Assembly (NCBI GenBank): GCA_013215515.1
Contig: JABSPC010000765.1
Span: 1 to 6,146, forward strand
DNA length: 6,146 bases
Reading direction: 5' to 3'
Source: Crocinitomicaceae bacterium
GTDB taxonomy: Bacteria; Bacteroidota; Bacteroidia; Flavobacteriales_D; Crocinitomicaceae
Position 1 is the stretch's first letter; each line of letters opens with the position of its first letter. Below the pieces are notes generated by a model, which searched no databases, had not been told where the DNA came from, and saw only the letters and a program-made list of their open reading frames with translations. Shown piece by piece: positions 3,557-6,146 of the stretch. Both the position numbers and the translations under genes were made by a program.

Positions 3557-6146
3557 GTTTTCTTGCTCAGCAATTGATACGCAAGGGTCAACCAAGATAT
3601 CTGCAGTTCCAGTGTTAGCGCATCCATTTCCATCAGTATACGAATACGTGATAGTATGAGTTCCTAAACCAGCCGCTGCAGGGTCAAACGTTGTTCCTGT
3701 TACACCAGGTCCTGAATAAGTTCCGCCTGCTGGAGTTGCACCAGTCAAAGTGATCGGAGCTGTGTAATCACAAAGATCAGCAAGGGCAGGGAATGCTATT
3801 GTAGGAAGAGGATTAACAACTACGTCAGTCGTAGCAGAAATTGCTGAACATCCATTTCCATCCGTATAAGTAACTGTGAACGGTCCACCGGTTGTTACCG
3901 TAATGGTCTGAGAAGTCTCAGTAGTTGACCAGTCGTTACCAGAACCTTGTGATGAACTCAAATCAACACTTCCTCCATCACAGAATGTTAAAGCTCCCGT
4001 TGCCGTAATAGCTGGAACAGAAGGATTAGCATTCACGGTAACTACCGTCGGTGTCGAAGTTGAAGAACATCCGAATCCATCAACGTATGTAACAGAGATC
4101 GTTTGTGTAGTTGTTACAGTAATAGTTGAAGTCGTCTCAGTGGTGGACCAGCTATTACCAGAACCATAAGATGAAGTTAAATCAACAGTTCCACCATCAC
4201 AGAAAGTAATTGCTCCACCGGCAGATATAACAGGCGTCGCTGGAGGGTTAGGATCATTTAATCCTTGAGCTAAGATATTTGAAGTACACCCATTACCATC
4301 AACGATAGTAATATTGTATGATCCAGCTGCTAATCCAGCAATTGTATATGGAAGCGTAACATTGTTAGCGTTTCCAGTAGCTGTACCGGTCCAAGAAACA
4401 TCACCAGTTCCAGAGCCGGTAACTTGAATTGAACCAGTTGAAGCTCCACAAGCATTAGGTCCAGTAATCGTTCCCGCGGAAAGAACTGGAGTATTGTTTA
4501 CAATAATCGTTGTAGCTAAAGAAGTATTTGAACATCCATTTACATCTGTATGAATTACAGTAACAGGTCCAGGTGTTGAAACAGTAATTGTTGAACTCGT
4601 TTCAGTAGTTGACCAAACATTGTTTGTAGGATATGAAGATGTTAAATCAACACTTGATCCTGAACAAATAGTTGTTGTTCCTGTGGCAGTAATAACAGGT
4701 ACCGGTAAAAGGTTAACAACCACTGTTGCTTGACTATTCGCACTACTTCCACAGATGTTTTCAGCGTTTACTTCAACGTTCCCTCCAGTTGCACCAGCAG
4801 TGACTGTAATCGAGTTTGTCGTACTTGTTCCCGACCAACCCGCTGGGATTGTCCAGTTGTAAACAACATTGGGATCATTCACAACAGTATATGTTTCAAC
4901 ATCCAATTCACAAAGCACTAATGCTCCAGTAATTGAACTTGGAACTGTCGCAGGTGCAATTGATGTAATGAACGCTGTTTGCGTGTATGTCGTTTGAGAA
5001 ATTCCATCTCCAACAGTCAACGTTACGTCATATGTTCCAGGGGTGCTATATGTCACAGATGGATTTGGCAAAATTGAAGTTGCCGGAGTTCCACCAGGGA
5101 ATGTCCAGAGCCAAGTTGTAGGTGTTCCTCCCGTAGTTAAGTCTGCGAAGACAACGGGCGTGGCTGAACAAGTAGTCGTGTTTGTTCCACTGAAATCTGC
5201 GACTAAAGACGATGATAAATCATTCCACTTCCACATTCCAGCAGTCGTTGCATCAACGTTGAACCAACCTGACCACCCGATAGAAGGTGTTGTGAATTCA
5301 CAATGTAAGTGTTGCTCTGTATCAATTATATTCCAAGTAGTTCCTCCATCCGTACTGTATGATGATCCTGAAACTCCTGTCGCGGCACCTGTACAGAATG
5401 CTGTATTCGTTCCTTCAATAAAGCACAGACCGTTTGTGAAAACAGAACCTGTTGTTGTAACAGTTGACCAGTTTGTACCACCATTGGTAGTTCTATAAAC
5501 TGTTCCAGAATTATCAATAATCAATCCGTCATTTGCTGAAGAGAAAGAGAAGTTCGCAGATGTTCCAGCTGTAACCGCACCACCAAAATCGGCAACCGGC
5601 GTGTTAAACACATTCCATGTTAGTCCTTTATTTGCAGAGTGATAAATTCGTCCCAGACTCGTAGAGAACCAAACGTGATCTCCAATAACATCTATTTGTC
5701 GTGTATAACCAAACTCATTTCCATTTGTTGGATTCGGAATACTACCCCCTGGAACTTGTGACCAAGTTGTACCTCCGTTCGTTGTTGTATACAATTCAAA
5801 TTCACCGTTGATTGGATCCCCTTGACAGAAGCCAACGTTCGCATCCCAGAAGTGAACTACATTCGTAAACGAAGCAGCATTGTTGAACGTCGCCGTATTT
5901 TGACGTGTCCAAGAAGTACCACCATTTGTTGTTTTCCAAATCCCACCTGTTTGACCACCTGCTGTTGGGTAAGCCGCCAACCAAGCCGTTGAAATACTCG
6001 TCCCAACAATCATTGAAATCCCTAATCCAGCATCTTGTACGTTACATATTCCTGGTGACCAGTTCAAACCTCCATCTGAAGTTTTTGTAAACTCTTGAAC
6101 ATTTCCTCCGCCACCTGTACCATCATATGCAGTAGCCCAAACAACA
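3335..6146 (-). CDS. T9SS-exported multidomain surface protein: Asp-box propeller, PKD/Ig-like repeats, sorting domain (5' end outside window)
   Basis: The frame is open from the right edge (VVWATAYDGTGGGG) to TAA at 3337-3335, at least 936 codons. The signal peptide lies outside, and the TTG at 6067 is internal. Six Asp-boxes (SDGGLNW at the start, then TNGGTSW, TNGGTTW, ANKGLTW, TNGGTNW, TDGGTTW) recur every 45-50 residues, marking a sortilin/Ycf48-like beta-propeller (about 5221-6146). A PKD domain follows (about 4958-5206, WLWTFPGGTPA and YSTPGTYDVTLTVGDG). Next come a second PKD-like domain (4712-4945), three related Ig-like repeats, a SprB-like repeat (4268-4495) and a last Ig-like domain (3584-3811, GTYSGPGVTGTTFDPAAAG). 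The end (3335-3556) is a type A sorting domain with LSIFPNPTTNELNIELNG and ending VVTRVVKQ. Such proteins are exported by T9SS and attached to or released from the cell surface. Adhesion or polymer binding is likely, but no catalytic residues are visible and the substrate is unknown. The gene is intact and ends at a strong terminator. Confidence 0.92.
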   Translation of the reverse strand, partial: VVWATAYDGTGGGGNVQEFTKTSDGGLNWSPGICNVQDAGLGISMIVGTSISTAWLAAYPTAGGQTGGIWKTTNGGTSWTRQNTATFNNAASFTNVVHFWDANVGFCQGDPINGEFELYTTTNGGTTWSQVPGGSIPNPTNGNEFGYTRQIDVIGDHVWFSTSLGRIYHSANKGLTWNVFNTPVADFGGAVTAGTSANFSFSSANDGLIIDNSGTVYRTTNGGTNWSTVTTTGSVFTNGLCFIEGTNTAFCTGAATGVSGSSYSTDGGTTWNIIDTEQHLHCEFTTPSIGWSGWFNVDATTAGMWKWNDLSSSLVADFSGTNTTTCSATPVVFADLTTGGTPTTWLWTFPGGTPATSILPNPSVTYSTPGTYDVTLTVGDGISQTTYTQTAFITSIAPATVPSSITGALVLCELDVETYTVVNDPNVVYNWTIPAGWSGTSTTNSITVTAGATGGNVEVNAENICGSSANSQATVVVNLLPVPVITATGTTTICSGSSVDLTSSYPTNNVWSTTETSSTITVSTPGPVTVIHTDVNGCSNTSLATTIIVNNTPVLSAGTITGPNACGASTGSIQVTGSGTGDVSWTGTATGNANNVTLPYTIAGLAAGSYNITIVDGNGCTSNILAQGLNDPNPPATPVISAGGAITFCDGGTVDLTSSYGSGNSWSTTETTSTITVTTTQTISVTYVDGFGCSSTSTPTVVTVNANPSVPAITATGALTFCDGGSVDLSSSQGSGNDWSTTETSQTITVTTGGPFTVTYTDGNGCSAISATTDVVVNPLPTIAFPALADLCDYTAPITLTGATPAGGTYSGPGVTGTTFDPAAAGLGTHTITYSYTDGNGCANTGTADILVDPCVSIAEQENIGLSIFPNPTTNELNIELNGDFNYEIVDARGRNIVTGSGSESVILNTTNYETGVYFVTISNDNNTVVTRVVKQ
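3812..4027 (-). repeat. Ig-like repeat unit 3 of the T9SS protein
   Basis: About 70 residues: VPAITATGALTFCDGGSVDL, then SSSQGSGNDWSTTETSQTIT and a TDGNGC close. It is closest to unit 2. Its opening (ITATG) matches unit 1 rather than unit 2 (ISAGG), so the duplication history may include recombination between units. Confidence 0.85.
4031..4243 (-). repeat. Ig-like repeat unit 2 of the T9SS protein
   Basis: About 70 residues: TPVISAGGAITFCDGGTVDL, then SSYGSGNSWSTTETTSTITV and a VDGFGC close. Aligned by eye with unit 3, about 45 of 70 residues are identical, including CDGG, VDL, GSGN, WSTTET and the paired cysteines. The two units are directly adjacent, pointing to tandem duplication. Confidence 0.85.
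4496..4705 (-). repeat. Ig-like repeat unit 1 of the T9SS protein
   Basis: About 70 residues starting PVPVITATGTTTICSGSSVD, with WSTTETSSTITV in the middle and DVNGCSN near the end. It carries two cysteines in the same places as units 2 and 3. It is separated from them by the SprB-like repeat and is the most diverged of the three, especially in its middle (SSYPTNNVWSTTE). Confidence 0.8.

Noticed and set aside
4730..4921. A 63-codon plus-strand frame within the same gene
   Set aside because: Antisense shadow of the PKD-like domain, low complexity and no independent start context.
5043..5498. A 151-codon open frame on the plus strand inside the T9SS protein gene
   Set aside because: It lies antisense to the propeller/PKD coding region, has no recognisable motif or signal, and is explained by the Thr/Gly/Val-rich composition of the real gene.
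5802..6090. Short frames on both strands near the right edge
   Set aside because: They overlap the Asp-box coding frame, which is open to the edge; none shows a motif.
3335..6146. A new defence or mobile system built around the repetitive T9SS protein
   Set aside because: All domains belong to known surface-protein families of Bacteroidota and no partner genes for such a system are present.

Overview
The window looks like a low-GC Bacteroidota genome, most likely Flavobacteriales. The basis is a type IX secretion (T9SS) type A C-terminal sorting domain on a giant secreted protein, a remnant of a second such domain, Asp-box propeller/PKD/SprB-like architecture, a secreted FGE-sulfatase-domain protein of the kind related to gliding proteins GldJ/GldK, and promoter-like elements resembling the Bacteroidota TAnnTTTG -7 box. 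The genus cannot be fixed from sequence alone.

Layout. (1) Positions 1-584, minus strand: the intact 5' part of a secreted FGE-sulfatase/SUMF1-domain protein that runs off the left edge. (2) Positions 585-707: a short divergent intergenic region with an inverted repeat and a possible promoter. (3) Positions 708-3245: about 2.5 kb of gene debris. It holds a truncated DinB-like N-terminus (plus strand) running head-on into a truncated small lipoprotein (minus strand). Next comes a roughly 330-codon secreted-protein pseudogene with two in-frame stops and one frameshift. After it lie a lipoprotein signal peptide joined out of frame to the tail of a T9SS sorting domain, and two tandem outer-membrane beta-barrel-like genes, each carrying frameshifts. 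(4) Positions 3282-3317: a strong intrinsic terminator. (5) Positions 3335-6146, minus strand: at least 936 codons of an intact secreted multidomain protein (Asp-box propeller, PKD and Ig-like repeats, SprB-like repeat, T9SS tail), open at the right edge.

The two intact edge genes are both cell-envelope or surface proteins and share the minus strand, but nothing shows that they work together. The most informative aspect of the window is the dense run of decayed genes between two undamaged ones. It was recovered by following homologous-looking reading frames across stops and frameshifts. I see no tRNA, rRNA, CRISPR array, transposase or attachment site, and no convincing new molecular system.
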